A stretch of 64,000 bases of DNA from Demequina litoralis (GCF_030418455.1 NZ_JAUHPW010000003.1:186001-250000); one strand, 5' to 3'. Shown: positions 36,934 to 46,474, counted from the first letter of the stretch. Translations and numbers: made by a program. Notes: generated from the letters alone by a model not told the origin.

Positions 36934-38313
36934 CTATGTTTCCGTGGTCGCGGCGGCCGCGATCGCGCCCGCCACCGCGGGGATCGACTCCCGCAGCGCA
37001 CCGAGCGATACGCGGATGTGGTCGCCGGTATGCGGACCCTCCGCGTCGCCGTTGAGCTCGCTGCGCACCAGGAAGGCGGAGCCGCGGCTCACGCGGATGC
37101 CGTGCGCGGCGAGCGTGACGCGGGCGGCGTGCTCGTCGCGCACGGGCACCCAGGCGTTGAGGCCGTCGGCGGTGGCCGCGTCGATGCCCGCCCCGCGCAG
37201 GCACGCGGCGAGCTCGCGCTGACGGATGAAGTACGCGTGCCGCGCCCTGTCGATCGCATGGACCGACGCCCGGCTGGTGAGCAGGTCGTGGAGCACGGCC
37301 TGGAGCAGGCGCGACGTCCATCCCGGCCCGAGCACGCGGTAGCCCACGATGCGCTCGACCGCGGCGGCGGGTCCGCCGAGGGCCGCGATGCGGAGGTCCG
37401 GGCCGTGCGACTTCGAGAAGCCCGCGACGTGGATGGTGCGGTGGGGGATCCACGCGCCGAGGCTCACCGACATCGCGGCGGCGACCTGCCCCGTGTGGTC
37501 GTCCTCGATCACCACGGCGTCGCGGCCGTAGCGGTGGCGCTCGAGCACGTCGGCGAGCCGCGCGGCGCGCGCGGGGGTCATCGACACGCCGGTGGGGTTG
37601 TGCGCCCGGGGCTGGATCACCACGGCCGCCGGCCGGGACGCGAGCGCGGCCTCCAGGCTCTCCGGCACCATCCCCTCGGCGTCGATGCGCGCGGGCACGG
37701 CCATGAGGTGCAGGTGGTCGAGCAGGTCCAGCAGCACGGGGAACGTCGGCGTCTCGACCACGACACGGTCGCCGAAGCGCGCGACCGACCGCAGCGTCCG
37801 CTCGATGCCGTCCATCACGCCGTCGACGACCGTGAGCGCGCCCACCTTCGACGGCCACAGCTCCCGCAGGGGCGCCTCGAGCTCGGGCAGGAGCGGCGGC
37901 TGGAGGTACGAGGAGACGGCCGCGCGGCGCGGCGCCACGCGCTCGAGCGCCGCGGTGATGTCGGGCAGGAGCATCGGGTCGGGCATGCCCAGTGCCAGGT
38001 CGAGGCGGGGCATCGGCGCATCGTCCCCCCGGTCCGCCAGGTGGCCCGAGCGTGGCGTGAGCCACGGCGTGCGCGGCTCGAGCACGTACGAGCCTGCGCG
38101 CCCGCGGACCTCGATGAGACCCGCCTGCACGAGGCCGTGCCACGCCTGGCTCACGGTGCCCGGGCTCACGCCGAGCCGCGTCGCGACCGCGCGGACCGTG
38201 GGCAGCCGGGTGCGCGGGGCGATCTCGCCCGTGCGGATGAGCATCGACAGCGCCGACGCGATGCCCTGCGGGTTCGGCTCCTCGATATGGGCCGCGAGCG
38301 TGTCGATCAGCAC
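36934..38313 (-). CDS. MocR-type regulator (GntR HTH fused to aminotransferase domain)
   Basis: A 459-residue protein: an N-terminal GntR wHTH (TRLPTVRAVATRLGVSPGTVSQAW) and a class I aminotransferase-fold domain with the PLP lysine in GFSKSHGPDLR and NPTGVSMTP. MocR proteins use PLP or an amino compound as effector. It is transcribed away from the pyrimidine operon and probably controls it; beta-alanine, the end product, would be a logical amino-group signal (inference). GTG start with AGGAGGG upstream. Confidence 0.88.
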   Translation of the reverse strand: MLIDTLAAHIEEPNPQGIASALSMLIRTGEIAPRTRLPTVRAVATRLGVSPGTVSQAWHGLVQAGLIEVRGRAGSYVLEPRTPWLTPRSGHLADRGDDAPMPRLDLALGMPDPMLLPDITAALERVAPRRAAVSSYLQPPLLPELEAPLRELWPSKVGALTVVDGVMDGIERTLRSVARFGDRVVVETPTFPVLLDLLDHLHLMAVPARIDAEGMVPESLEAALASRPAAVVIQPRAHNPTGVSMTPARAARLADVLERHRYGRDAVVIEDDHTGQVAAAMSVSLGAWIPHRTIHVAGFSKSHGPDLRIAALGGPAAAVERIVGYRVLGPGWTSRLLQAVLHDLLTSRASVHAIDRARHAYFIRQRELAACLRGAGIDAATADGLNAWVPVRDEHAARVTLAAHGIRVSRGSAFLVRSELNGDAEGPHTGDHIRVSLGALRESIPAVAGAIAAAATTET

Positions 38314-38355
38314 GGGGCACCCTCCTGTCCGGCACGGGCGGCGGCTGCGCGAGCC

Positions 38356-38411
38356 GTAACGAGGCCTTTACCGCAGGTAACCCAAGGGAAATGTTCAATC
38401 AGCACAGTAAC
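38356..38411. promoter_or_regulatory. three GTAAC direct repeats in the MocR/pyrimidine operon intergenic region
   Basis: GTAAC occurs at 38356-38360, 38377-38381 and 38407-38411, spaced 21 and 30 bp (two and about three helical turns), all on the plus strand. MocR regulators such as GabR and PdxR bind direct repeats in this kind of position. The 135-bp intergenic region must hold both divergent promoters; none is clear enough to call. Confidence 0.5.
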
Positions 38412-38448
38412 AGTCACCGGCGCGGACACCAGGAACCGAGGAGCAGGC

Positions 38449-39297
38449 ATGAGCGTGATCAGGGCGGCCATCACCCAGACGACGTGGACGGGCGACAAGG
38501 AGTCGATGCTCGACAAGCACGAGCAGTTCGCGCGCACCGCGGCCGCTCAGGGTGCGCAGGTCATCTGCTTCCAGGAGCTCTTCTACGGCCCCTACTTCGG
38601 CATCACCCAGGACAAGAAGTACTACCGCTTCGCCGAGCCGGCCGACGGCCCGGTGGTGCAGCGCTTCGCGGCGCTCGCGAAGGAGCTGTCGATGGTGATG
38701 GTGCTCCCCATCTACGAGGAGGAGCAGACCGGGGTGTACTACAACACCGCGGTGGTGGTCGACGCCGACGGCACCATCCTCGGCAAGTACCGCAAGAACC
38801 ACATCCCGCACGTCGAGAAGTTCTGGGAGAAGTTCTACTTCCGGCCGGGCAACATGGGCTACCCGGTGTTCGACACCGCGGTCGGCAAGGTCGGCGTCAT
38901 CATCTGCTACGACCGCCACTTCCCCGAGGCGTGGCGCGAGCTCGGCCTCAACGGCGCGCACCTCGCCTTCAACCCCAACGCCACCAAGCCGGGGCTGTCG
39001 AACCGGCTGTGGGAGATCGAGCAGCCCGCCGCCGCCGTCGCGAACGGCTACTTCGTGCTCGCCCCCAACCGCGTGGGCCTCGAGGACAACGAGTACGGCG
39101 ACGAGGCGGTGAACTTCTACGGCACCAGCCAGATCGTCGACCCGCGCGGCAACTACGTCGGCGAGCTCGGCTCGGGCGAGGTCGAGGAGATCCTCATCCG
39201 CGATCTCGACCTCGGCCTCGTGCAGGAGATGCGCGACGACTGGCAGTTCTACCGCGACCGCCGGCCCGACACGTACGACGAGATCACGGCGCCGTAA
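38449..39297 (+). CDS. pydC: beta-ureidopropionase (N-carbamoyl-beta-alanine amidohydrolase), nitrilase family
   Basis: A 282-residue carbon-nitrogen hydrolase with the Glu-Lys-Cys triad in FQELFYGPYF, KYRKNHIPH and VIICYDRHFPE. WEKFYFRPGN and the full-length match fit the ureidopropionase branch. It cleaves N-carbamoyl-beta-alanine to beta-alanine, CO2 and ammonia, the last step of reductive uracil breakdown. It is followed at 13 bp by dihydropyrimidinase, the preceding step. GAGGAG precedes the ATG. Confidence 0.9.
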   Translation: MSVIRAAITQTTWTGDKESMLDKHEQFARTAAAQGAQVICFQELFYGPYFGITQDKKYYRFAEPADGPVVQRFAALAKELSMVMVLPIYEEEQTGVYYNTAVVVDADGTILGKYRKNHIPHVEKFWEKFYFRPGNMGYPVFDTAVGKVGVIICYDRHFPEAWRELGLNGAHLAFNPNATKPGLSNRLWEIEQPAAAVANGYFVLAPNRVGLEDNEYGDEAVNFYGTSQIVDPRGNYVGELGSGEVEEILIRDLDLGLVQEMRDDWQFYRDRRPDTYDEITAP

Positions 39298-39310
39298 GGG
39301 AGGCACGGAC

Positions 39311-40747
39311 ATGGCAACCACGCTGATCACGGGAGGCACCGTCGTCTCCGCCACCGGCCGCGTGCTCGCGGACGTCCTCGTCGACGGCGAGACCATCGTC
39401 GCGGTGCTCGCGCCAGGCTCGACGGCGCTCGGCCACGACCTGCCGCGCACCGTCGACCGCGTCATCGACGCGACCGGGAAGTACGTCATCCCCGGCGGCA
39501 TCGACGCCCACACCCACATGCAGCTGCCGTTCGGCGGCACGTCGGCCTCCGACACGTTCGAGACGGGCACCGCCGCGGCCGCGTGGGGCGGCACCACGTC
39601 GATCGTCGACTTCGCCGTCCAGACCTACGGGGGCAAGGTGCAGGACGGCCTCGCCGCCTGGCACGAGCTCGCCGCGGGCAACTGCCACATCGACTACGGC
39701 TTCCACCAGATCGTCGGAGGCGTCGACGACGACTCGCTTGCGGCGCTCCCGTGGCTCGTCGACGAGGGCATCACCAGCTACAAGATGTTCATGGCCTACC
39801 CGGGCGTCTTCTACGCGGACGACGCGCAGATCCTCAAGGCCATGCAGGTCGCGGCCGACAACGGGCTGCTGACGATGATGCACGCGGAGAACGGCCCCGT
39901 CATCGACGTGATCGCCGAGCAGCTGGTCAAGCAGGGCAAGACCTCGCCGTACTACCACGGCATCGCCCGCGTCTGGCAGGCCGAGGAGGAGGCGACGCAC
40001 CGCGCGATCATGCTCTCCGACATCACCGGCGCCCCGTTGTACGTGGTGCACGTGAGCGCCAAGCAGGCCGTCGCACAGCTCGCCGCCGCCCGCGACAACG
40101 GCAAGAACGTCTTCGGCGAGACCTGCCCGCAGTACCTGTACATGTCGCTCGAGGAGCAGCTGGGCGCGACCAGCGAGGAGTGGGGCGACTTCGAGGGCGC
40201 GAAGTACGTGTGCTCGACCCCGGTGCGCTCGCGCGCCGAGGGCCACCAGGACCACATGTGGCAGGCGCTGCGCACCAACGACCTGCAGATGGTCTCCACG
40301 GACCACTGCCCGTTCTGCATGAAGGACCAGAAGGAGCTGGGTCTCGGCGACTTCCGCAAGATCCCCAACGGCATCGGCTCCGTCGAGCATCGCATGGACC
40401 TCATGTACCAGGGCGTGGTGACCGGGCAGATCACGCTCGAGCGCTGGGTCGAGCTCACGTCGACCACGCCGGCGCGCATGTTCGGCATGTACGGCAGGAA
40501 GGGCGTGATCCAGCCGGGCGCGGACGCGGACATCGTGATCTACGACCCGAACGGCCACACGTCGATCGGCATCGACAAGAAGCACCACATGAACATGGAC
40601 CACGCCGCGTGGGAGGGCTACGAGATCGACGGCAAGGTCGACACGGTCATCTCGCGAGGTCGCGTGCTCGTCGAGGGCGACGCCTTCCACGGCGCCAAGG
40701 GGCACGGGAAGTTCCTCAAGCGCGGCCTGTCGCAGTACCTGATCTGA
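39311..40747 (+). CDS. hydA: dihydropyrimidinase (hydantoinase)
   Basis: A 478-residue amidohydrolase that opens the dihydrouracil ring. The binuclear metal site is complete: DAHTHMQLPFGG, the carbamylated Lys in SYKMFMAYPG, MHAENG, YVVHVSAKQA and STDHCPF. GGGAGG lies upstream of the ATG. It works between a missing or replaced dihydropyrimidine dehydrogenase and the ureidopropionase encoded just before it. Confidence 0.93.
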   Translation: MATTLITGGTVVSATGRVLADVLVDGETIVAVLAPGSTALGHDLPRTVDRVIDATGKYVIPGGIDAHTHMQLPFGGTSASDTFETGTAAAAWGGTTSIVDFAVQTYGGKVQDGLAAWHELAAGNCHIDYGFHQIVGGVDDDSLAALPWLVDEGITSYKMFMAYPGVFYADDAQILKAMQVAADNGLLTMMHAENGPVIDVIAEQLVKQGKTSPYYHGIARVWQAEEEATHRAIMLSDITGAPLYVVHVSAKQAVAQLAAARDNGKNVFGETCPQYLYMSLEEQLGATSEEWGDFEGAKYVCSTPVRSRAEGHQDHMWQALRTNDLQMVSTDHCPFCMKDQKELGLGDFRKIPNGIGSVEHRMDLMYQGVVTGQITLERWVELTSTTPARMFGMYGRKGVIQPGADADIVIYDPNGHTSIGIDKKHHMNMDHAAWEGYEIDGKVDTVISRGRVLVEGDAFHGAKGHGKFLKRGLSQYLI

Positions 40748-40758
40748 GGAGGCTCGAC

Positions 40759-41775
40759 ATGGACTTCGGGGTCGTTCTGCAGACCAACCCGCCCGCGCAG
40801 CGCACCGTCGCGCTGGCGAAGCTCGCCGAGGAGCACGGCTTCTCGCACGCGTGGACCTTCGACTCGCACCTGCTGTGGCAGGAGCCCTACGTCATCTACA
40901 GCGCGATCCTCGCGCAGACCCACCGCATCAAGGTGGGCCCCTACGTCACGAACCCGGCGACCCGCGACTGGACCGTCACCGCGTCGACCTTCGCGACCCT
41001 CAACGAGATGTACGGCAACCGCACCGTCTGCGGCATTGGCCGCGGCGACTCCGCCGTGCGCGTGCTCAACGGCAAGCCCGTGTCCGTCCGCGAGATGCGC
41101 GAGTCCGTCCACGTGATCCGCGAGCTCGCGAACTGCCGCCCCGTGGAGCACAACGGCGCGACCCTGCAGTTCCCGTGGGCGCGCACCAGCGAGCTCGAGG
41201 TGTGGGTGGCCGGCTACGGTCCGCTCGCGCTCAAGGCCGCGGGCGAGGTCGGCGACGGCTTCATCCTCCAATGCGCGGACGTCGACATCGCCCGCTGGAT
41301 GATCGACACGGTCAAGACCGCCGCCTCGAACGCCGGCCGGGACCCCGACAGCCTCGAGTTCTGCGTCTCCGGCCCCATGTACATCGGCGAGGACTGGGAG
41401 CACATGCGCGACCAGTGCCGCTGGTTCGGCGGCATGGTGGGCAACCACGTCGCGGACATCGTCGAGAAGTACGGCAAGGAGGGGTCGATCCCTGCCGCGC
41501 TCGCCGAGTACATCGAGGGCCGCCAGGGCTACGACTACAACGAGCACGGGCGCGCGGGGAACACCCACGCCGACTTCGTGCCGGACGAGATCGTCGACCG
41601 CTTCTGCGTGCTCGGCACCGCGGAGGAGCACGTCGCGAAGCTCGAGGCGCTGCGCGACGCGGGCATGACGCAGTTCGCGGGCTACCTCCAGCACGACAAC
41701 AAGGAGGAGACCCTCCGCGTGTACGGCGAGCACGTGATCCCCGCGATCGCGGACGCCATCACCGCGAAGGCGTGA
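40759..41775 (+). CDS. LLM-class F420-dependent oxidoreductase (TIGR03842-like) in pyrimidine operon
   Basis: A 338-residue luciferase-like barrel enzyme starting MDFGVVLQTNPPAQRTVALAK in spirit, with HAWTFDSHLLWQEPY, GIGRGDSAVRVLNGKP and WVAGYGPLALKAAGEVGDG. It belongs to the F420-type group often found beside dihydropyrimidinase genes. Its place in the operon suggests it oxidises or reduces a pyrimidine; it could supply the uracil/dihydrouracil step, for which no other gene is present here. GAGGAGG precedes the ATG. Confidence 0.8.
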   Translation: MDFGVVLQTNPPAQRTVALAKLAEEHGFSHAWTFDSHLLWQEPYVIYSAILAQTHRIKVGPYVTNPATRDWTVTASTFATLNEMYGNRTVCGIGRGDSAVRVLNGKPVSVREMRESVHVIRELANCRPVEHNGATLQFPWARTSELEVWVAGYGPLALKAAGEVGDGFILQCADVDIARWMIDTVKTAASNAGRDPDSLEFCVSGPMYIGEDWEHMRDQCRWFGGMVGNHVADIVEKYGKEGSIPAALAEYIEGRQGYDYNEHGRAGNTHADFVPDEIVDRFCVLGTAEEHVAKLEALRDAGMTQFAGYLQHDNKEETLRVYGEHVIPAIADAITAKA

Positions 41776-42662
41776 CGCGGGTGACGATGCGGATGGGCAG
41801 GGCGGCGGCGATCCTCTGGGGCGTCGCCGGCGTGCTCGCCGTCGTCATGCTGTGGGAGGGGTACAAGGCGCTCGCCCCCGCCGACGGCATCGTCGTCGGC
41901 GACGTCACCGTGCTGCCGCGCACCACGGACATCGCGATGCCGCACGTGTGGGACATGGTGACGCGGCTGTTCGAGCCCGTGACCCGGGCCGCCGGCGCGG
42001 ACATCCTGTGGTGGGCGGTGCTCCAGGCCGCGGCCTTCTCGCTCGGCATCGCCGCGGTGGGATGGGTCATCGGCGTGGTGTCGGGCATGGGTCTCGCGCT
42101 GCTCATGCAGCGGTGGATCACCGCCGAGAGCGCCGTGCTGCCCTGGGTGGTGCTGAGCCAGACGGTGCCGCTCATCGCGATCGCGCCGCTGGTGCGCCGC
42201 TGGGGGTCGAGCATCCACATCGGCTCGTTCGAGTGGCAGAACTGGATGTCCGTCGCGGTCATCGCCTCGTACCTGGCGTTCTTCCCCGTCGCCGTGAGCG
42301 CGCTGCGCGGGCTGAAGTCGCCGCCCGCCGCGGACATCGACCTGTTCCGCTCGTACGCCGCCGGCTGGTGGACCACGCTGCTGCGCCTCCGCCTGCCGTC
42401 CTCCGTGCCGTACCTGCTGCCCGCGCTGCGCCTCGCCGCCGCGAACGCCGTGGTGGGCACCGTCGTCGCCGAGGTCTCCATCGGCCTCGGCGGAGGCATC
42501 GGCCGCATGATCATCGAGTTCGCCGCCACCGCGAGCGGCGACCCCGCCAAGACCTGGGCCCCGATCTTCGGCGCCGTGCTCATCGGGCTCGTGTCCGCGG
42601 GGTTCGTCGCGCTCATCGGCGTCGGGCTGCGGCGCTACAGGAGAGGAGAGGTCCCCGCATGA
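41772..42662 (+). CDS. ABC transporter permease (SsuC/ThiX type), pyrimidine operon
   Basis: A 296-residue permease of the binding-protein-dependent type with about six helices; the first follows a short basic N-terminus and is followed by a 55-residue external loop. The coupling segment reads RSYAAGWWTTLLRLRLPSSVPYLLPALR in spirit at about 195-222. GTG at 41772 overlaps the preceding stop (GTGA); later GTG/ATG codons at 41781 and 41787 are alternatives. It pairs with the second permease further down. Confidence 0.85.
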   Translation: MTRVTMRMGRAAAILWGVAGVLAVVMLWEGYKALAPADGIVVGDVTVLPRTTDIAMPHVWDMVTRLFEPVTRAAGADILWWAVLQAAAFSLGIAAVGWVIGVVSGMGLALLMQRWITAESAVLPWVVLSQTVPLIAIAPLVRRWGSSIHIGSFEWQNWMSVAVIASYLAFFPVAVSALRGLKSPPAADIDLFRSYAAGWWTTLLRLRLPSSVPYLLPALRLAAANAVVGTVVAEVSIGLGGGIGRMIIEFAATASGDPAKTWAPIFGAVLIGLVSAGFVALIGVGLRRYRRGEVPA

Positions 42663-43465
42663 CCGGCACCCCCGTCGCCGTCCGCATCGACGGCGTCGAC
42701 AAGGTCTTCCGCACCCGCAAGGGCGGCGAGGTCCACGCGTTGTCCGACGTCAGCCTCGACGTCGCGGCGGGCGAGTTCGTGTCCCTCATCGGCCCCTCCG
42801 GCTGCGGCAAGAGCACGCTCATGCGGCTCGTCGCCGACCTCGATCCCCTGACGTCCGGAGAGATCACCGTCTTCGGCAAGAGCGTCGAGCAGGCGCGCAA
42901 GGACCAGGACTACGGGATCGCCTTCCAGCAGGCGGGCCTCCTGCCGTGGCGCTCCGTCCGGGCCAACATCGAGCTGCCGCTCGAGATCCATGGGGTCGAC
43001 GCGCGGGATCGCAGGGACCGCTCGGACGAGCTGCTCGCGCTCATCGGCCTCGAGGACTTCGCCGACCATCACCCCGACCAGCTGTCGGGCGGCATGAAGC
43101 AACGCGTCGCGATCGCGCGCGCCATGGCCGAGCGCCCGCGGCTGCTGCTCATGGACGAGCCGTTCGGGGCGCTCGACGAGATGACGCGCGAGCACATGCA
43201 GAACGAGCTCGTGGCGCTGTGCCAGGAGACCGGCGCCGCGGTGATCTTCGTCACCCACTCGATCCCTGAGGCGGTGTTCCTGTCGGACCGCGTCGTCGTG
43301 ATGTCGCCGCGCCCGGGACGGATCACCGACATCGTGCCGCTCGACTTCAAGGCCCGCGACGAGGACCTGCGCGAGGACACGGCCTTCTACGAGGGTGTCA
43401 CCGCGGTGCGCACGCTGCTCCACGGCAGCGAGCAGGGCGGGCCCCGGGGGGTCGAGAACCGATGA
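42659..43465 (+). CDS. ABC transporter ATPase (SsuB/TauB/ThiZ type), pyrimidine operon
   Basis: A 268-residue ATPase with Walker A LIGPSGCGKST, Q-loop AFQQAGLLPWRSV, signature LSGGMKQRVAIARA and Walker B LLLMDEPFGALDE, the pattern of nitrate/sulfonate/pyrimidine-precursor importers. ATGA overlaps join it to both flanking permease genes, so the three are made together. Confidence 0.92.
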   Translation: MTGTPVAVRIDGVDKVFRTRKGGEVHALSDVSLDVAAGEFVSLIGPSGCGKSTLMRLVADLDPLTSGEITVFGKSVEQARKDQDYGIAFQQAGLLPWRSVRANIELPLEIHGVDARDRRDRSDELLALIGLEDFADHHPDQLSGGMKQRVAIARAMAERPRLLLMDEPFGALDEMTREHMQNELVALCQETGAAVIFVTHSIPEAVFLSDRVVVMSPRPGRITDIVPLDFKARDEDLREDTAFYEGVTAVRTLLHGSEQGGPRGVENR

Positions 43466-44229
43466 GGATGGCCTCGACCGCGCGCACGCTGCTCGCCCCG
43501 CTCACGCTCGGGGTGATCGCGATCGCGCTGTGGCAGGCCCTCGTCGTCGCGCTCGCGATCGAGCCGTTCCTCGTGCCGAGCCCGTCCGGCATCGCCGGCG
43601 CGTTCGCGGACTCGTTCGACCGCATCGTCGACGCCGCAGGCAAGACCGGGCTCAACGCCCTCATCGGCCTCGTGCTCGGCGCCGTCACCGGCATCCTCGT
43701 CGCGATCATCGCGAACGCGCTGCGGTTCCTGTCGCAGATGCTCGCGCCCGTGGTCGCCGCGCTCGCGGTCATCCCGATCGTCGCGCTCGCGCCGGTGTTC
43801 TACGCGATGTTCGGCGCCGCCGCCAACACCGGCCGCCAGCTCGTCGCGGCGATCGCCGTCTTCGTCCCCATGTACCTCAACACGATGCACGGCCTCCGCC
43901 AGGTCGAGCCCGTGCATCGTGACCTCATGCGGTCCTACGCGGCCACGGCCGAGCAGACCAACCGCATGGTCCTCATCCCCGGGGCCGTCCCGTACGTCCT
44001 CACCGGCCTCAAGATCGGCTCCTCCCTCGCGGTCATCTCAGCGCTCATCGCCGAGTACTTCGGTGGCCCCGCGAACGGACTCGGCATCGCGATCACCTCC
44101 GCGGCGGCGGGCAGCAACTACACGGCGGCGTGGGCGTACGTCCTCGGTGCCGTGCTGCTCGGCGCACTGTTCTACGGCGTCACGGCGGGCATCGAGGCCC
44201 TGTCGCAGCGCCGGCGCGGAGGGTCATAG
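43462..44229 (+). CDS. ABC transporter permease (SsuC/ThiX type), pyrimidine operon
   Basis: A 255-residue six-helix permease with the coupling loop RSYAATAEQTNRMVLIPGAVPYV near residues 154-176 and LAEY-type helix end ALIAEYFGG. With the 41772 permease it would form a heterodimeric channel, unusual but seen in NMT1-type importers. Confidence 0.88.
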   Translation: MRMASTARTLLAPLTLGVIAIALWQALVVALAIEPFLVPSPSGIAGAFADSFDRIVDAAGKTGLNALIGLVLGAVTGILVAIIANALRFLSQMLAPVVAALAVIPIVALAPVFYAMFGAAANTGRQLVAAIAVFVPMYLNTMHGLRQVEPVHRDLMRSYAATAEQTNRMVLIPGAVPYVLTGLKIGSSLAVISALIAEYFGGPANGLGIAITSAAAGSNYTAAWAYVLGAVLLGALFYGVTAGIEALSQRRRGGS

Positions 44230-44290
44230 GCGTCCGCCGGCGGGGCGGTCGATCAACGGAAGAACGGGAAACCGAGGGGAAGGAACAGGG

Positions 44291-45469
44291 ATGGCTCTCA
44301 TCTCACGACACGGCCGCGGAGCGGCCGCACTCACGGGCACGGCGATCGCCGCGCTCGCGCTCGCGGGCTGTACCGCTAGCGCCGAGGACACGACCGACGA
44401 CGCGACGGGCTCGTCGGAGGCTCCCGCGGAGCTCACGCCGGTCTCGGTGCAGCTCCAGTGGCTCACCCAGGCGCAGTTCGCCTGCTACTACGCCGCGGCC
44501 GACCAGGGCTACTACGAGGAGGAGGGGCTCGAGGTCGAGATCATCCCCGGCGCGGTCGACATCGTGCCGATCGACGTGCTCACCTCGGGCGGCGCCGACT
44601 TCGCCGTCTCCTGGGTGCCCAAGGTGCTCGGCGCGATCGAGCAGGGCGCGGCGGTCACGAACATCGCGCAGATCTTCGAGCGTTCCGGCACCACGCAGGT
44701 CGCCTTCAAGGACTCCGGCATCACGTCCGCGGCGGACTTCGCCGGCAAGAGCATCGGCTCCTGGGGCTACGGCAACGAGTGGGAGCTCATCGCCGGCATG
44801 CAGGCCAACGGCGTCACGCTCGACGATCTCGCGGGCGGCTCGACCGTGCAGCAGGCCTTCGACATGAACGCCTTCATCGCGGGCGACATCGACGCGGCGC
44901 AGGCGATGACCTACAACGAGTACGCGCAGGTCCTCGAGACCGTGAACCCGGACACCGGCGAGCTCTACACCGCTGACGACCTGATCGTCATCGACTGGAA
45001 CGACGAGGGCACCGCGATGCTCCAGGACGCCATCTGGGCCGACGCGGAGCGGCTCGCGTCCGACGAGGACTACGCGGCCACCGCGACGTCCTTCGTCAAG
45101 GGCACGATCAAGGGCTGCGTCTACGCGAAGGACGAGCCGCAGGCGGCGGCGGACATCGTGACCGCGGCGGGCTCGACGCTCGGCACGTCGCACCAGCTGT
45201 GGATGACCAACGAGGTCAACAAGCTGATCTTCCCGTCGACCTCCGGCGTGGGCCACATCAACGAGGACCAGTGGGACTCGACGGTCGCCATGGCGCTCGA
45301 CACGGTCAACCCCGAGGGTGCGACCATCATCACCACAGAGCCGCCGGAGACCGCGTACTCCAACGAGTACGTCGACGCGGCGCTCGAGGAGCTGAAGGCC
45401 GAGGGCGTCGACGTCATGGGCGAGGGCTTCGAGCCCATCGAGGTGACGCTCAACGAGGGCGGCGAGTAG
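44291..45469 (+). CDS. NMT1/THI5-like substrate-binding lipoprotein, pyrimidine operon
   Basis: A 392-residue binding protein with lipobox ALALAGC and the fold motif VQLQWLTQAQFACYYAAADQG in spirit at about 50-70, followed by GLEVEIIPG. Family members bind pyrimidine-like rings (HMP, riboflavin precursors, pyrimidines). Its operon suggests that a pyrimidine or hydantoin is the ligand. GGGGAAGGA lies upstream. Confidence 0.88.
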   Translation: MALISRHGRGAAALTGTAIAALALAGCTASAEDTTDDATGSSEAPAELTPVSVQLQWLTQAQFACYYAAADQGYYEEEGLEVEIIPGAVDIVPIDVLTSGGADFAVSWVPKVLGAIEQGAAVTNIAQIFERSGTTQVAFKDSGITSAADFAGKSIGSWGYGNEWELIAGMQANGVTLDDLAGGSTVQQAFDMNAFIAGDIDAAQAMTYNEYAQVLETVNPDTGELYTADDLIVIDWNDEGTAMLQDAIWADAERLASDEDYAATATSFVKGTIKGCVYAKDEPQAAADIVTAAGSTLGTSHQLWMTNEVNKLIFPSTSGVGHINEDQWDSTVAMALDTVNPEGATIITTEPPETAYSNEYVDAALEELKAEGVDVMGEGFEPIEVTLNEGGE

Positions 45470-45486
45470 GAGCCAGCGCTCACAGG

Positions 45487-45520
45487 CGGGCGGGCCGGTC
45501 CCTCGGGGCCGGCCCGTCTG
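45487..45520. terminator. hairpin terminator of the pyrimidine operon
   Basis: A 12-bp stem (CGGGCGGGCCGG against CCGGCCCGTCTG, two G-U pairs) with a 10-base loop, 17 bp after the last stop. Confidence 0.65.
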
Positions 45521-45623
45521 CGTGCCCGCTCGCGCCGCCCGCCGCTCGCGTCCGCCGCTCGCGTCCGCCGGCTCCGGCCCCCGCAGGGGTAGGCGCTGGT
45601 CGGAGCCCGCGCTTCCGAGCGCG

Positions 45624-46334
45624 TCAGTGGTGGAGGGTTGCCGCCGCGCCCGTGGACCCCGCGACGCGCACGATCTGCACCGCGTTGCCGGTGTCGCGGG
45701 CCTCGAAGCCCAGGTGGTCGTACAGCCGCAGCGCGGTCGCGTTGGACGCCCCGGTGTGGAGGAACGGCCGCCTGCCTGCCTCGCGGATCCCGTGCGCGAC
45801 GACCTCCATGAGCACGGTCGCGAGCCCTCGTCCGCGATGCGTGTCGCGCGTGCATACCGCGCTGACCTCGGTCCACGACCCCGTGGTGAGCCGCTCGCCG
45901 GCCATCGCGACCAGCCGGCCGTCCTCCTTGATCCCGTAGTAGGCGCCCATGAGGTGGGTCTCGGCGAAGAAGGGCCCGGGCTGCGCCTCCGCGATGAGCG
46001 CGAGCATCGCGGGCGCATCGTCCGCCGTCAGCCGGACCACGCCCTCGTGGCGCCGTCCGAAGCTCTCCGGCACGGTCATCTGGACCACCTCGAAGTGCGC
46101 GGTCTCCTCCCAGCCGGACGGGACCTCGCGGGGCAAGCCGAACAGCACCACCTCGTCCCCGCCCGCGATCGCCGCGAGGTCGTCCCAGTCCCGCGCATCG
46201 TCACCCGGCGGGATCGCCGCGAACGAGGCCACCGTGGGCCGGTACCGCGCGGCCTCGCCCCGCCGGATCGACAGGGGACGATGCGCGCCGGACAGCGCGT
46301 GCCACACGGGATGGTCGAGCTCGGTGAGGGGCAT
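45624..46334 (-). CDS. GNAT-family N-acetyltransferase (FR47-like)
   Basis: A 236-residue protein with an acetyl-CoA site in its C-terminal half: VSAVCTRDTHRGRGLATVLMEVV, carrying the R/QxxGxG/A motif, then LHTGASNATALRLYDHLGFE. The N-terminal half is family-specific. The acceptor is unknown. I start at the ATG at 46334; upstream residues are low-complexity and run into the repeat element at 46475. Confidence 0.82.
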   Translation of the reverse strand: MPLTELDHPVWHALSGAHRPLSIRRGEAARYRPTVASFAAIPPGDDARDWDDLAAIAGGDEVVLFGLPREVPSGWEETAHFEVVQMTVPESFGRRHEGVVRLTADDAPAMLALIAEAQPGPFFAETHLMGAYYGIKEDGRLVAMAGERLTTGSWTEVSAVCTRDTHRGRGLATVLMEVVAHGIREAGRRPFLHTGASNATALRLYDHLGFEARDTGNAVQIVRVAGSTGAAATLHH

Positions 46335-46474
46335 GAGACCGATTCTCCCGCGCGCTGGGAGGTGCTGGGTGACCGGAATCGCCGGCCGCCCAGCCCCACC
46401 GCCGAAGCGCCACCGCCCGGCGCCCTGCCGCTGCGGCACCGCCCCGTGCGGCGCGCTCGCGTACAAGTCGTGCT

